Shown: positions 21,855 to 35,099, counted from the first letter of the stretch. The stretch is 64,000 nt of DNA from Protea cynaroides (GCA_028583415.1 CM053269.1:51675322-51739321), one strand, 5' to 3'. Program-made: numbers and translations. Notes: a model not told the origin generated them from the sequence alone.

Positions 21855-22305
21855 GGTGTCAACTGTCAACTGGCCGGTCAGATTGGTTTTAATTCGAGGC
21901 AAATTGATGTCAAGCTTTATAGGGTTTGACGGAAATATGTCCATTAAGAGGTTCGGGTTAGGTGGGTTGTATTGTGCACATTTACTAAGGGGTCGGTCTA
22001 GTTTCATGTTGTTATCGGGCTGATTCAAACCGATTCAGGTTGAAATCCCACTAGGAAACCCGTTAAGGCCATCCAGAAGATTGAAGTAGTGAAGCTAGAA
22101 TTTAATATTTGGACCATTATGGGGTTCAGGCTCATCGGTCCATTTTTTGGACAGGTTTCGTGTTAGCCTGGACCGAATTGGGACCGATAGGATATCGCAT
22201 ACCTTAACCCAAAACATGTTCAATAACAGTTCGATCCAAATCAGTTTCAATTAATTCGGATCAACGTGGTCTAGGCTAGCAGATCGGTCCCAAAATTGAC
22301 ACTCA
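21855..22305 (-). mobile_element. MITE of the 'GGGTGTCAA' family, inverted copy
   Basis: Read in reverse from 22305 it follows the element at 25558 block by block: 'TGTCAATTTTGGGACCGA', '...TATCCTA.C.GTC', '..CGATGAGCC.GAA.CC..TAATGG', 'CTTCTGGAT'. It is clearly diverged. Terminal TGTCAA is kept at both ends; target duplications are not clear. Confidence 0.7.
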
Positions 22306-23724
22306 CTCAGTGCGGTTGGTAGGATTTATTTGTTCCTTCTTTGATCTTTTCTTCTTATAAATTGTAAGAATGTATTTAAAATAAAAAAAAAATCCTCTCA
22401 TATCGTCCAATCCGTGAATCATTTATTCGACCAATTGAAATGCATCCGCATGTTGAACGTTGATGTAACGAGAAGATCCAAAGTCCATGTATCCCTTAAT
22501 TTTTCTTCTCTTATCCCCTTCTTTGATCCTTATCTTGTTAACGTGACAACAACTTTGTTGTTTCATTATTTAAGTGTTACCTGAATAATGGGGGAAGGCA
22601 TAGAAAAATAGTTTAATCCAACTAAGGATTCAGTGGAGGTCAAACCGTCAATTCTCTTTATTTTATTGTTAACTCCAAACGATTTAGCCCAGACTCGCCC
22701 AGTCTTGACTCAGGCCTAAAAATCTTTATCTTGCCAGAATCAACCCAACCCAAACCTACTTTGATTAGTCTTAACTGGGTAAGTTGGGTTAAGTTGATTC
22801 TGATTGACCCTGACTCAGGTTAGGCTAGCACTGTCTGACCCTGTTTTACCACGTTTTTCAATTCTAAAATAAACTTTTATATATATATATATATGGGGAA
22901 GTACGAGTAATTTATCCTAATATTTATTATATATAAGTATACTATACATGGTCAGGTTGGGCAGGACCGAGCTGAACCGGAAGCTTCAACCTAGCCCTGG
23001 CCTGACCCTGCCAGGGTTTGCAATAACATGGGTCTAAGCCCGACCCTGTCTAGGCTTAGGGCAAGCTCAGTTTCCAAGGCTAAACTTGCACTCCTAGTTT
23101 CTTTTCTTGATCCCAGCTTATTCGAAACCTGTGATCCTATCTGATTGAGTCTTCTTGAATAATGCATGTAGTCAAGTTAAAAATATTATACTTAGTTTAA
23201 ATGTATAAGATATTAATCCGGTTTTTATAGTACACAGATCATGTACATATACAATCGTACATTGGACCTTTCGTTTTGTAGGATGTATATTTAGTATTAC
23301 ACACCATCACCGGTCCTCTCCCCATTTGACATAGAAGCCACGACCATGTAAGTGTATGGTTAAACACAAAACCATTTGAATGTATGATCCCACCATAGTC
23401 CTATCCAATTCCTTCGTCTAGTTGAGTAGTTCCAAAAATCCAACCTCAGCTAAAAAATCCTAATCCAAACTCTTAAATCAAAACTTTTTTTTTTTTAGTT
23501 TGTAGTTCAGGTGTGCTTCAATGTGGTAATTTCCAACTGATCTACTTCGATGGATGTAATATTCGGTAGAAAACAATCCTCACCTCCAAATTTGAGGTCA
23601 TTTGGTTGAGAGTCGACTGGAAAATCAAAGGGGGAAAGAGATTCAATTACAAATGAGTCAATTGATTACATTTAAACTATCACCGTAATGGATTTTGGTA
23701 CTCTATAATACACTCAGATTACAT
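22306..23724. other. Intergenic, nothing supported
   Basis: Degenerate repeat-like text rich in 'gaccctg/cccgaccc' (about 22690-23090), probably an old MITE of the 'TGTCAA' type. A short (AT)n run lies near 22881. Confidence 0.35.
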
Positions 23725-23725
23725 A

Positions 23726-23870
23726 GAAGGTGAGCCTTGGTATAATGGTAAGATTGTCATATTACAATCTGATAATCATGATTTTTTTTTTGTTTAATAA
23801 ATATAATAATCACAAGTTCGAAACATTAAAACAGCCTATTCGTTTTGCGGGGTAAGATTATATATTTTCT
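23726..23870 (+). mobile_element. tRNA-derived SINE (Au-like) with internal T-rich insert
   Basis: A box at 23738-23754 (tggtataatggtaagat), B box at 23816-23824 (gttcgaaac), then 'aaacagcctattcgttttgc' and 'ggggtaag', matching the Au SINE layout as I know it. An AT-rich insert of about 30 bp lies between the boxes. Confidence 0.65.
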
Positions 23871-24517
23871 GTTTCTCCTTAGACCTTGTAGTAACTGAAA
23901 CTCATGCACTGTGACGTCTTTTTTTTTTATTTTTTTTTAAATATATAGTCAGATTATATAATATCCTTTTATTTTATTTAATCTATACAATATGGTTAAA
24001 TTACAATCCCTTTGTCTTATTAAGTCAATGTCAGTTCCCAAGGACACAAAAAAAAGTTACAAAATTTTCATTAGATTATACATACAAAAAATAAATAAAT
24101 AAATAAAAAATATGTGAGAGATAATGCTAGAAACACCCAAATGGCTTTTTCTGAACATGAATTTTTTTCAAAAGGGTTGGAAGTTGGAGGATCTTTTATG
24201 TCAATAAGTAGATCTTATCCTTACTTTATATTTTATCAATCCCTTGATGATTTTGACACCCCAACCACTGAGTGGTTTAGTCTTCTCAAAAAAAAAAATT
24301 TCTTAATTTAAGGACAGTATTAAGTTTTTTTTTTTTTATTTTTTTAGTCAAAGGGGAAGATAGCATCAAATCAAAAAAAAAAAAAAAAAAAAAATCTCCA
24401 AAAAATAAAAGCCAATGCAACTATACAATGATTTGGCTTAACCATTAATCTAATTCAACCACTCCCCTAACTCAAAAAATATCAAATTTTATCTAGGTAG
24501 AAGAACCACTCTAACTT

Positions 24518-24962
24518 AGGGGTGTTAATAATGAACTGAAATTGAATTAAACCGTTTAAACTGAAATTGTGAAATCAATCACTAAACAGTTTAATTTTGG
24601 TTTAAAAAATGAAACTGTTTAATTAAATGGTTCGGTTTTGATTTTAAAAATAAAATCATTCAAATCAACTATTAATAATCGTTAAAACAGATAAAATATA
24701 TTAAAAAATAAATTATATTTTAATGCTTTTCAAATGGCCTACTTCTTAACCGTAAATCCATTTTCATATAAGATTAAAATTATTTTAATGTTTTCTTTGG
24801 TTTTCCTTTTTCATTTGTTCCTAACCCTCTTCCTCTCCTATTTACCCCCCCCCAAAAAAAAAAAAAAAAAAAAAAAAACTCTATTCCTCTCCAATCTCGA
24901 CAGATAAACCATTTAAAAATTGAAAAACTGAAACCGATTTTTACAGGTACTCTTTCTCGAGA
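24518..24962 (+). mobile_element. hAT-type MITE, 'GGGTGTTAA' family, uninterrupted copy
   Basis: Starts TAGGGGTGTTAATAATGAA and contains 'gattaaaattattttaatg' (24772-24790), which is continuous here but split by a 4.25 kb Mutator-like element in the related copy at 32874-37531. Right end uncertain. Confidence 0.6.
24845..24879 (+). repeat. C-tract followed by A-tract
   Basis: Nine C followed by about 25 A inside the MITE copy; on the other strand this is T-tract then G-tract, a pattern seen elsewhere in the window. Confidence 0.9.
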
Positions 24963-25557
24963 AAACTGGAGAAACAAAACTAGTACAATGGTAATTGGCC
25001 CAAAATTTCAACTTGAATCTCCATGTAACTAGAGAGGGGTGTGTGTCATTCTTGGACCAGAACCTATAAACTTGAATGGATTATTAATTTGTTGGTTCTA
25101 GTCCTAGCATAAGAATTATTCCGTTTAGAATACATGGGTATCTAGGTTTTTCATTTACTATTTACTATCTTGGGCCAAATATACTTTCATTATAAAATAA
25201 GGCATTTTATAAATTTATGTTGAGGTTATTTTTTAATAAATTTGTTGGCCAATATATGGGTAAAAAAATACAGTGTGGGCTTAATTAAATCCATGGGCTT
25301 TATATTTCATAAACTTTGTCTAATTTCTTTTCATAGATTGTCTATTGGCCCTATTTATGGGCTAAAAATACCCTAATTGGGCTTAATTTATTGGGACCAC
25401 ACCCATTGCTTGGATTGGATTTGAATAATTTATTCAAAATTATTTAATTGATTGGTTTGAGATTGACAATGGAAACTTAATTAACTGGAATTCATTAATG
25501 AAAGTTATTATTAGATCATTGAACTTTGGTAAGTAGTGTGGAATATTTACTCGGCCA

Positions 25558-25997
25558 TAGGGGTGTCAATTTTGGGACCGAACTGGTAGCCCAGACTCAA
25601 TCGGCCTGAATTAACCCAATATTGACCCGGACTGAATTGTTAACAGACATGTTTCGGATTGAGGTATGACATATCCTACCAGTCTTGATCCAATCTGAGC
25701 TAACCCAAAACTGGCCAGAAAAATCGGATCGATGAGCCAGAATCCAATAATGGTTAGGACCACATGGATTTAGATCGAATATTAAACCCTAGTTTTATTA
25801 CTTCAGCCTTCTGGATAGTTTTAATGAGTTTCCTACTGGTTTTAAACCCAAATCAACCCAATAAACTCAGCTCGATAATAATCTTAAGCTGAACCGGTGT
25901 GCATCCCACCTAACCCAAACCTCTTAATGAACATATTTCAATCAGAGCTTATAAAACCTAACATCGATTGACCTGGATTGATCTGTTGACACCCCTA
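25558..25997 (+). mobile_element. hAT-type MITE, 'TAGGGGTGTCAA' family, 440 bp
   Basis: Perfect 12-bp terminal inverted repeat TAGGGGTGTCAA. The flanking 8-mers ctcggcca and ttgggcca match at 6 of 8 positions, consistent with an old hAT-type duplication. Inverted relative at 21855-22305. Confidence 0.75.
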
Positions 25998-27158
25998 TTG
26001 GGCCAGAAAAAGGTCATACAGTTGCAGTAGTTGCATGGTCCCACTTCAGCCCCAAAAATGTCACTGTTAAAGATAAAAGGAAGTTTTACATAAAAAGGCA
26101 GTTGTTGGTTTGGTTGGTGAGTTGAGGGGTTTGGAATCAGATATATTTTTTTTGGGGGGGGGGGGGGGGTTGAATGATCTTCTGATCATAGCTTATCCAG
26201 ACATGCACTGATGAATTTAATGACTTAAAACCAGTCCGAATCTTTTGGGTCTAAATCAAAGTCAGCTTTAAAATAGGCAACTTGCACCGAGCGGCCCAGC
26301 CTGTCCAGATTGTCTATTTTTGAGAACCTGGCCGCCATCTATAATGGCCCAGGTTCAAAGTAGTACACCCACTTTTTGCATTGATTTTATTCTATTTTTA
26401 TGTCAATATCAAATCAAAGTCTCTATCTGAATGAAATCCTCGAGGATCCAGTTCGGTTCCTAACTGGAACCCTAAGGCATCCACTGCCAATTGGAAACCA
26501 GAAAAACTAATTGCGGCTTCATGGAGACGTAGCCTATATGTCACTGTATCAATTTCAACTTTTTCCAAATAAAAATAAAAATTGTGTGTAATCAGATTTT
26601 CTTTAGAATACATATACCATAGTATTAGCGGTTGATATTGGTCACTAGATTGAGATCGGCCGACCGTTACGATCCGGACTGATCTCAAGTTATTTTGGAA
26701 AAAGATTGTCTCCTATTGTCTAATTTTTTCAGTTATGAGTCAGCGGAGAAAGTTCACTTGGTATACATATTGACATATTGATATATATATTCAATGAAGT
26801 TTCTCAAACAATAAGAGAGGATCCAAACCCAGCCATCATAAATATCAGGTTATTCTAATTAGGTCATCTTACCCAATCATTACTCCTCCCCGATTCAAGG
26901 CTGGTTCTCAAATAATAAAAAAAAAAATCTTTTTTTTTTATAAAGGATTCATGATAGATTCCAGTAACATTTGATTGGTTCTCCGTTGGGGACCAACGTT
27001 TCAATGGAGTACTTAAACCATGCTCTCCAGAGCTAATTTCATCCCTTAGGAGGTCTCAATCTTGATGTGGTAAAGCAAGTATTCCATAGTGGCAGTGGGC
27101 TGTGGGGGGATCCTACTCCTTTCAAGTTCAATCGTTCTTCAAGTTGTGATTCAGTTAG
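25998..27158. other. Intergenic, nothing supported
   Basis: Contains a T8 then G16 tract at 26146-26169. No coding region or complete element recognised. Confidence 0.4.
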
Positions 27159-27884
27159 AGGTATCCATCGGTCGGGTCTAACTGGTCCTCACCAATTTAA
27201 TACCTTGTACTGTGATTGACATGTTTAACTAATCGGTCTTGATTTACGAGACATTGACTATTTTATATATGGTCCGATCGATTTGCATCCCTAATCGGTC
27301 TTATGTTAATCGGTTCAATCGGTCTATTAATGTCCATAATCGATTATCTTATTCGATCTTATGTTCGGTTATTCTATTCAGTTTTATGCTCTGTTATAAT
27401 CGATCTATTTTGTTGTAAATCCAACCCATTGATTTGTCCTTACTCATAAATGAAGAATCTATGTGTATAATGGTAAAAAAAAAAAAGATTAAAACATGCA
27501 TTTTAAATAATATTTACATGTGGTCGTAATAGTCTCTTAGCATTATCTGCTAAAATCATGTCACCTTGGAAACTAGGATATCAAAAGACCTATTGCAATC
27601 TTATTTATTAAGGTTGTATTCGTTACAAGTCCAATGTTCACAAGTAAATGGAAAAATAGGTGGGAAAAGTAAGTAGAAAAAATAAAAGAAGAAATTTATA
27701 TATGTCTTTTAATCAGTTGGTCCGATCGGGCAACGGTCAGGTTGCACCCCTGCACCGTGAACGATCTATTATTAATCGGTCTAGTCCTAAAACCGACACG
27801 TTTATTAAACAGTCCGACTCGATGTAATTTTTAACCGATTGGCCCGGCTTGGGGGACACGGTGCCATCCCAAAATTGACACCCT
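27159..27884. mobile_element. Diverged relative of the 'GGGTGTCAA' MITEs
   Basis: Begins 'gaggtatccatcggtcgggt' and ends 'cccaaaattgacaccctt', the reverse of the family terminus 'gggtgtcaattttggg'. The interior repeats 'atcggtc/cggttc'. Possibly compound. Confidence 0.5.
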
Positions 27885-28043
27885 TAGATCTAGCCACTAT
27901 ATCCATCTAACACATATGCCAATATATTGATTTACATGCAAAGCTGTTGGATCACAACTTGAGGAGCGATTGGATTTAAGATGAATCTCTTTCCAATTGT
28001 GGAACCCTACACATCTAAATCCATCTTCTCCGTGTCTTTCTTG

Positions 28044-28045
<2 letters not shown>

Positions 28046-28081
<36 letters not shown>
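28046..28081 (+). repeat. (CT)n microsatellite
   Basis: About 18 CT units. Confidence 0.95.
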
Positions 28082-28086
<5 letters not shown>

Positions 28087-29530
28087 TAAACAAAAAATGC
28101 AACAGTATCGCTGTGAGGTTGTATTTATGGCTCAATTTTTCAGTAAAATCCATGAATGTGATGAGTGGAAGAATTCAATCTTAAAACCGACTCGTAAGGA
28201 AAGAGAACCCAAAATCATATTAATCCATATCAAATTCTTTACGAGAGTAAAGTAAGATTAATTCCCCATAAAGTTAATATGGGATCGCAACATTAAGTGC
28301 GTTAGATCCTACTATAGAACTTCATAGGTGATGTGACTACTTTGCCTCTTACATAAAGCCAGCAAACAATGGTGAGACAACCTTTACGAGTGAGATCAAG
28401 GTTCTAAATCTAGGGATTTGGATATGGTATCAATTGTTTCGAAAACCAATTCCATATAGTTCCATCTAGAAATTAAGATACCTTTTTGGAATAACTCCTA
28501 TCCCATGACAAGGATCCATCATAACTTATTAAACAAAAATTGAATATAATTTTTATATTTTTAATAATCATGGATAATTGTTAGATGGCAACCTTATCCA
28601 CTGATGATTAACACATGGTATGAAATATTTAAAAAAAAAGAATTAATTAGTATCGAATTGGCTGATCCAAACAATTCGGAACAATATCGAACCGACCTTC
28701 AAAATCTGAGTGTATCGATTACTTGAACCATGAGTTAATCTTATGTATTCAAGAATGCTGTTTGGGTAATATTCGGATAAATAGCTGCCTAGTGTTGTAA
28801 ACACTATTTATTTGACCAAAAGTCTTGTTGGGTACAAATTGTACCAATTGATTTGGTGAATTAACAATCACGTCTTTTAAAATAAATAAATTTATTAGAA
28901 ATAAATTTCTAATGATTTTTAAAAAAAATAATTAGAAATAAAATTCTAACAAAATTCATGATTTTTTTAATTCAATAAAGCTTTATATCATTAAAAAAAA
29001 AGTATTACCCCTTTTTCTCTCTCCAATTCTTTTTTTTTTTCTTCAGATTTTGTTATTTTAATTTAGCAGAGCTTTATCTCATTATTAAAAAAAAAATTAT
29101 TTTCTTTAAATTTCATATCTCATTATTAAAAAAAATATTTCTTTAAATTTCGTCTGTTTTGTATGTTGAGTTTTATAGAGATTTCTAAAGATGATTGTTA
29201 AGTATTTCATCTAAGCTCTCACCTGGAAAAAGGTGTCTTTTTTCTTTCTTAATTGCCCACCCCACCCCACCCTGGCTAGCCTTTTAAAATTTGCTTCAAT
29301 AGTGCCATTTAATCTGAATCCACTACATGCCTGATAGAAAACCAATAGAGTCAATGGGATTATTGGGAACTTCATAAAGATAAGTAATATAAATCATGTC
29401 ATCTAATCACCACACAAAGGGAAAAGCAGAATACATGGGAAAATGCTGACATGTGTTGTCATATGCTTTAATAAAAAAACCCACAAGTCCTCTGTTCCTA
29501 CTAAGCACGAGTCAAATTAGCATTAAAGGG
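28082..29530. other. Intergenic, nothing supported
   Basis: AT-rich sequence with poly(A)/poly(T) runs and short local duplications ('ctcattattaaaaaaa' near 29077 and 29120). No gene or bounded element. Confidence 0.45.
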
Positions 29531-29538
29531 GCTGCGGA

Positions 29539-30382
29539 TAAAGGTGCAATATTGGCATTAAAACTGTTTATTGAAATCGCATCGATCCGTTTATATTGGA
29601 GTCGAAAAACCCTTTAATAAATGGTTCGGTTCTGGTTTAGAAAATGACATCGTTTATTTATTCGGGTCAGTGACGTTTGAGACCGTGTACACTAGCGGTT
29701 CACACCGGTTAGACACCGAGGAAAATCGAATGAATTGGACCGTTTATTTTCCTAAACTAAACCAGTAAACCCTAATCCCATTACCTTATTTACCTATACA
29801 ACCTACCTATTATTTTCCTAACCTTTTGAAACCTGATTTGCCTAAAACCGCTAAACAGAATAACATTTATCCTATTACCTTATATATTTACCTATACATT
29901 CTACCTATTATTTTCGTAACCTTCCAAAACCTAATTAATCTACACTGTTAAACATAATAACACAGTCATTACCAACAATCACACACAAATGAGAATTCAT
30001 AAAAGTTCTCTATTTCACGATTGAAGTTTCACACCAAAACTGATTACATTTGTAGTTATTGTTTTATTGGAAAAATTATTTAGATGCACTTTGTGGTCAA
30101 CAATATCTCCATCAATATGGAGAGTGTAGGATTTCTAGACAATGTATATTTTTTTTTTATTATGAAAAATTGATTAACAAATGATGTTTATCGTATATAA
30201 ACTGCAATCAAAACCGATTAATGAAAAACCATTTAAAAACTGGTAAACCGAAATCGATTACTAATCAATTCTGGTTTCAATTTTGAGACTGTATAGCTAA
30301 TCGGTTCAGTTTTAGTTTTACCCTCTTACACACCGCACCGGACCGGACCTTTTAACCAATTATAAACCATTTAACATCCTTA
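29539..30382. mobile_element. hAT-type element, 844 bp
   Basis: Exact 8-bp duplication GCTGCGGA at 29531-29538 and 30383-30390. Ends TAAAGGTGCAATAT and, reversed, TAAGGATGTTAAAT. The interior is rich in 'aaccg.ttta' motifs, like the 24518 and 32874 copies. No transposase. Confidence 0.8.
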
Positions 30383-30750
30383 GCTGCGGAGAACAAGAAC
30401 CAGAATCTATGCCGATCATATTACAAAACTCCGAGACAAAATCGTGAGTTTTATTAGGGTTTTATTTCTAATTGTTTTTCTTTTTAAAAATCATTAGAGT
30501 TTTATTTCTAATTGATTTATTTATCTTAAAAATCGTTAGAATTTTATTTCTAATAGATTTACTTACCTTAAAAAATGTGATTGTCAATTCACCAAATCAA
30601 TTACCTAAATAAAAGGAATTAAAAAATAGAATTTATTTAGCTAACGGAAGTTAGCACCGTTAACTCCGTAGGACACTTGTCGTATATGCAGGTGATCCGG
30701 ACTCCATTTCTTCATCCCCAAATGCATCCGAGAAAGGCAACATCATATGA

Positions 30751-30891
30751 GTTCGGATCACCTTCATGTACATGTACTCTTCATGAGATCCTATCACCGT
30801 TGATGTGGTGTGAGACCCATCTTTAAAGTGTGAGACCCATTGAATATAAACGATGATGAGATCCTGGAGGATACAAATACATACGCATGAA
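30751..30891 (+). mobile_element. Stem-loop MITE, copy A
   Basis: Starts GTTCGGATCACC, then 'catgtacatgtact', 'atcctatcaccgttgatgtgg', and after a loop 'acgatgatgagatcc', 'gatacaaatacatacgcatg'. Same order as copies B (39904) and C (40125). Confidence 0.65.
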
Positions 30892-31018
30892 CTATTCTCA
30901 CATCATATCTAATCTACTTAACCTAGTGAAACTATAGCAATGAAGTTCTCAATTTGGGTTAGAATTGGTAAAATGACTAATAATTTATGAATTAAATGTT
31001 GTACTTATTAAACTGAGG

Positions 31019-31220
31019 AGAAAATTTCTCTGGTCTATCCCTCAGATAAAAAAGGGCATGGTTTGGAATATCTCACCCCAAAAAAAGTACAAAGCCCCTC
31101 ACCATCTCTTGTATTTGAAGTTCTCATAATACTTTTTCCTTTTATCCACCTACTCACAAAAACCCTTTTTTGAAAACTACTCTCCTAGGAAATCCTTCTC
31201 CTTAAACTTATATTAAAGGT
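31019..31220 (+). repeat. Dispersed repeat, uninterrupted relative of 10625-12060
   Basis: Here 'ggcatggtttggaatatctcacc' is continuous, whereas the relative carries a hAT-type element at exactly this point. It acts as a paralogous empty site. Confidence 0.65.
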
Positions 31221-32134
31221 TATTCATATACTTAAATACTATATAAAATAAAACATTTTATGTCTACCAGATTTTTTTTAATACTTCTTGTCCTAATGCC
31301 AAATTATACCCAAACATGCACATAGCTCAATATGTAACATATATATGGCTTTGTTTGGTTGCAGGGGGAATTGAAGGGAAGGGAAGTGAAATTTTTATAC
31401 TTTAAATGAAAATTTTTATAGTGGTAATACAATATGATTGTATAAGATGTAAAATCTATTTTACTTTTCTTAACATATTTAGTAATAATACTTATAAGGT
31501 GTAAAATTTATTTTCCTTTTCAAATGGGAGGGATTTGGATGCAAAGTGAAGTGTAAGTTAATAACTAAATGTAGAATAATTTGAAATTAGTTAGATAGTA
31601 ATGTGATAGCAGGTGTTGTAATCATTACAAAATTTTAATTTAAAATATAAAAATTTCACTTCATCTTCGATTCCCATTGCAACCAAATACAACCATAGGG
31701 ATCAGAGGGGTAGGGTTTTCCACACCGATCGTGTAAAAGAATATACACATCAATCACGGCATGGGAAACAGTTTTATCAACAAAGGATCCACATGATTAA
31801 ATTGAAGAGAGACAGTAGTATCAATGCAAGGTTCACATGAATCATGATCATAATTTGAAAGAGCATGGGAAAACATCGCTACATTGTCGGCATGGGGATA
31901 TTTTTCTCATATATAATATGGTTCGGACCAGATTTTACATAATCCAACTGTGTTATGAGTTTCAAATCCAAATTCACAACCCCAACACTCACCACGGGAT
32001 TATATTGGAAAAATGAAAACCTTTAACCACTTGGGTAATTTACAAGATATAAACTCATCCAATTTACCCAGTCTTGTCACCTGTGCAACAAGTTATAGCA
32101 AGGCTGTTATCTAAGCCTTAACTATTACATTATG
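31221..32134. other. Intergenic, nothing supported
   Basis: The block 'gggaattgaagggaagggaagtgaaatttttata' (31367) and its near-complement 'tataaaaatttcacttcatcttcgattccc' (31646) form an inverted pair about 310 bp apart, so 31340-31700 may be a MITE. Confidence 0.4.
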
Positions 32135-32375
32135 GGGGATCCGCATCCTCTCCTCCCAAAACCACTGGGAGGACAGCGGCAACCTTCCTCGGATGGCCGT
32201 CACGTGGCTCTCGGTGAATTCGAGACCTACGTTCTAGCCGACACCCAGCCCACAAGCTGAGCCGGCAGGGGGTGCCGACTCGAACGTGGGTCTCGGATTC
32301 ACCCGAGAGCCACGTGACGGCCATCCGAGGTAGGCTGCTGCATCCTCCCAGAACCACTGGGAGGAGACGATGTGA
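32135..32375. mobile_element. Foldback/MITE with long inverted arms and G-boxes
   Basis: Arms of about 95 nt around a ~50-nt GC-rich centre. The 24-nt core is perfectly inverted (32191-32214 and 32303-32326) and holds CACGTGGC, a G-box/ABRE-like site, in each arm. The outer ends each contain a small hairpin built on 'ctccca..accactgggag'. GC content is far above the neighbourhood. Confidence 0.8.
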
Positions 32376-34979
32376 ATACCATTATGGGAGAAGATTTCCC
32401 ACAACCTTAATGTAGGATAATCTCGTAGGCCACACAATTAGGTGTGAAAATGGTATCGTCAATAGAGAGCCCACATGACAGGATCAAGAGAAGGTCTGAG
32501 GAGAGTCACAATACCAAAAGGTAAGAGAGCGGGGGAAGGGATCTCCACAACGTTGTAGGGATCTCTCTCTTACATTGTTAACCATGAATAGGAGGTCGTT
32601 TGTGAAGAACCAAGAAGCTTGTTATCCATCACTATATATATATAAAATTTATGATCTATACTATTTTTTTAGGAAGGGAATCATTGCCAGGCTACTTGGC
32701 CTGTACCAACATGGGGGCCAATGAGAGAGCAGACGAAGGCATCCAAGAGGGATGGAATTTTTCACTTCACAGTGAGCCGTAGGTCATTCCACTCTTCCTA
32801 TGTTTGGTCATGGCTCTACACAGCACAAGAGCCTTTTTTTCCCCTCTTTTAAATGAAAAAAAATACTCACAAATAAGGGTGTTAAAAATGAATCAAAACC
32901 GTGAATTCGATTATTAAATGCTTCAATTCTGCTTGTTTCAAATATAAAACCGTGGTGAGGTAAACGGTACGATTTTGGTTTAAAAAATGAAATCGTTAAA
33001 ACCTATTAAACATTTACTGTAATCCTTTAGTGCTAAAGGTCTATATTTGTAGAAATAATTTTTTTAATGCTTCCCACATGATCTATTTCTAAATAATGAG
33101 TCCACTTTCATATATGATTAAAATTATGGGAAAATTTCATCCACTTCTTCTATACTTTGTTTTTAAGTCCTCAACCCTTGAGTTCGCGATTAATTGCACA
33201 CACCCCCCTCATTTATTAGATAGACCTTGTTATAACAGACAAGTCTGTTAAGTGATGATGTGGCATTCTTTACCATTTTCTAATGGCAAAACTACCCTTT
33301 CACACTTGTTAAGTTAATGTCTTACCCTCTCCCAATCATTAATTTACAATTCCTTTTTTGAGACTGAATTACCTGACTTCATCCTGCTGCTCTGCATTAT
33401 TATTCAGGTAAGAGATCATGCAACCTCCTCTTCTCTCGCTTCCCCTGTTCTCTGTGTTCTCTTGAAGAACAACTTCTAATCTTGTTGGCATCTTGGGTAG
33501 GATAGCAACAACTCCATGAATCAATAGCAATGAGACGTCAAAAACATTTTTTTTTCTTTTTTGGCTCAAGATTTCTTCTTTTTTTTTTGGAAGCAAGTTG
33601 GCTTCAGTTGCAAGTTGTAACTCACCATTTTTCTTATAGTTAATCCAAGATAGATCTTTCCTATTTATACGGTTGGAAATTTCTACAGAAACCATAAAAA
33701 ATCAAAAGTGGGTGGGTCTTGTGATAAGCCAAGCAAAGATTCAGACCATTGCTCTTTTGTATTGTTTTTTTGGGTAAGTAGATATTTTATTAACCCAGGA
33801 GGAGATAACACTACAAGCACCCCCAAACAAGGGGAGCTAGAGAATACAGGGGCTTGACAATGGCATCACAACCACCAAGAGGGACAGGAAAGAACCAATA
33901 AGGGGTGGGGAGGCCCAAAACAAGACCATGAAACACCAACGACAACAATCAAACAAGAAGCCTAAGGCAAACCCAAAATGGGGCAACAAACACAGACCCA
34001 ACCAACCAAGGCTTGACAGCATCAACCGAGAAGGAAAACGGCAGCACCTCTTAGCCTTCCACCAATCTTTGGCACTTCAAGCCCAAGACAATCAAGACAG
34101 GGAAAAGCTCAACCAATAGATCCTGAACAATACCACACACCCTCCATTAATCCAGTAGCCTAAATTGATGGATGGATCAGAAATCAAATCTCCCACTAGC
34201 AAGCCATGCCATCTCGCTAGACTCTTCATTCGTCAGACGGAAATCTTTGTTGCTGTCCTTTGATCAAGCATACCATGATTCTTAATTTGAAGAAGTCATC
34301 ATCTTGATCTAACAAGGATGGAGCATAATTGGTTGCAAGAGGGGTAGGATTGAAGGACAAAGATTGACCTGCAGTTGATTGGATGAGGCTCTTATTGATG
34401 GTTATCCAGGGGGGGGTTTCGAGGCAAGAAAAGAAAGGGACTGCACAGTTCCTCAATACGATGTGCAGAGGAGGGAGACAACCTTAAGGAAAGATCTAGA
34501 GGGAAGAACTGTACGAATGAGGTTTGCAAATGGAAGGTTGGCTTGCAAAATCAGACTTACTTGGCATTTCCTTGAAGGTCACTGGTTGAGGCTGATAATG
34601 GTTCGAGTCAACGGCTATTGGCTGGGAGTTAGTGGAAGCAGAGGTTTCATTAAGCATGTCAGTGGCAAAGAGTTCAGAGCACCAAACTAGTTCTGAAGGA
34701 TCAAGGAAAACGATTGTCGATGGGAGGAGGTGTTCTTAGTCGGGGGGAGTTAAGATTGGTCAAGGTGTCCGAAACATAGGCTGACAAGGTTGGATGACAT
34801 TCATCTGGGGTAGGGTTTTGAGACGGGATCCTGGGTTTGGATGCCTTACCCAAGATAGAAGGGTCAATATCAACCCTGGATCTGGGTCGACCCGTTGGGT
34901 TTTCTCATGTCTTCTCTACCGTCTTCGATTTCTCCTCCTAGCTTCCACAAACTGATTTGTTTCTTCATCGTGGTTGATA

Positions 34980-35008
34980 CTTTTTTTTTTTGGGGGGGGG
35001 GGGGGGGG
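34980..35008 (+). repeat. T-tract followed by G-tract
   Basis: About 12 T followed by 17 G, inside the L1 fragment. Confidence 0.9.
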
Positions 35009-35099
35009 CTCATTTGGCTCACCAACTCTCTAAGCTCGAGGATCAGCAACTGGAAATTATGGATGGATCTCCGGCGGGACTTTGGCAGTCCCAACAGTT

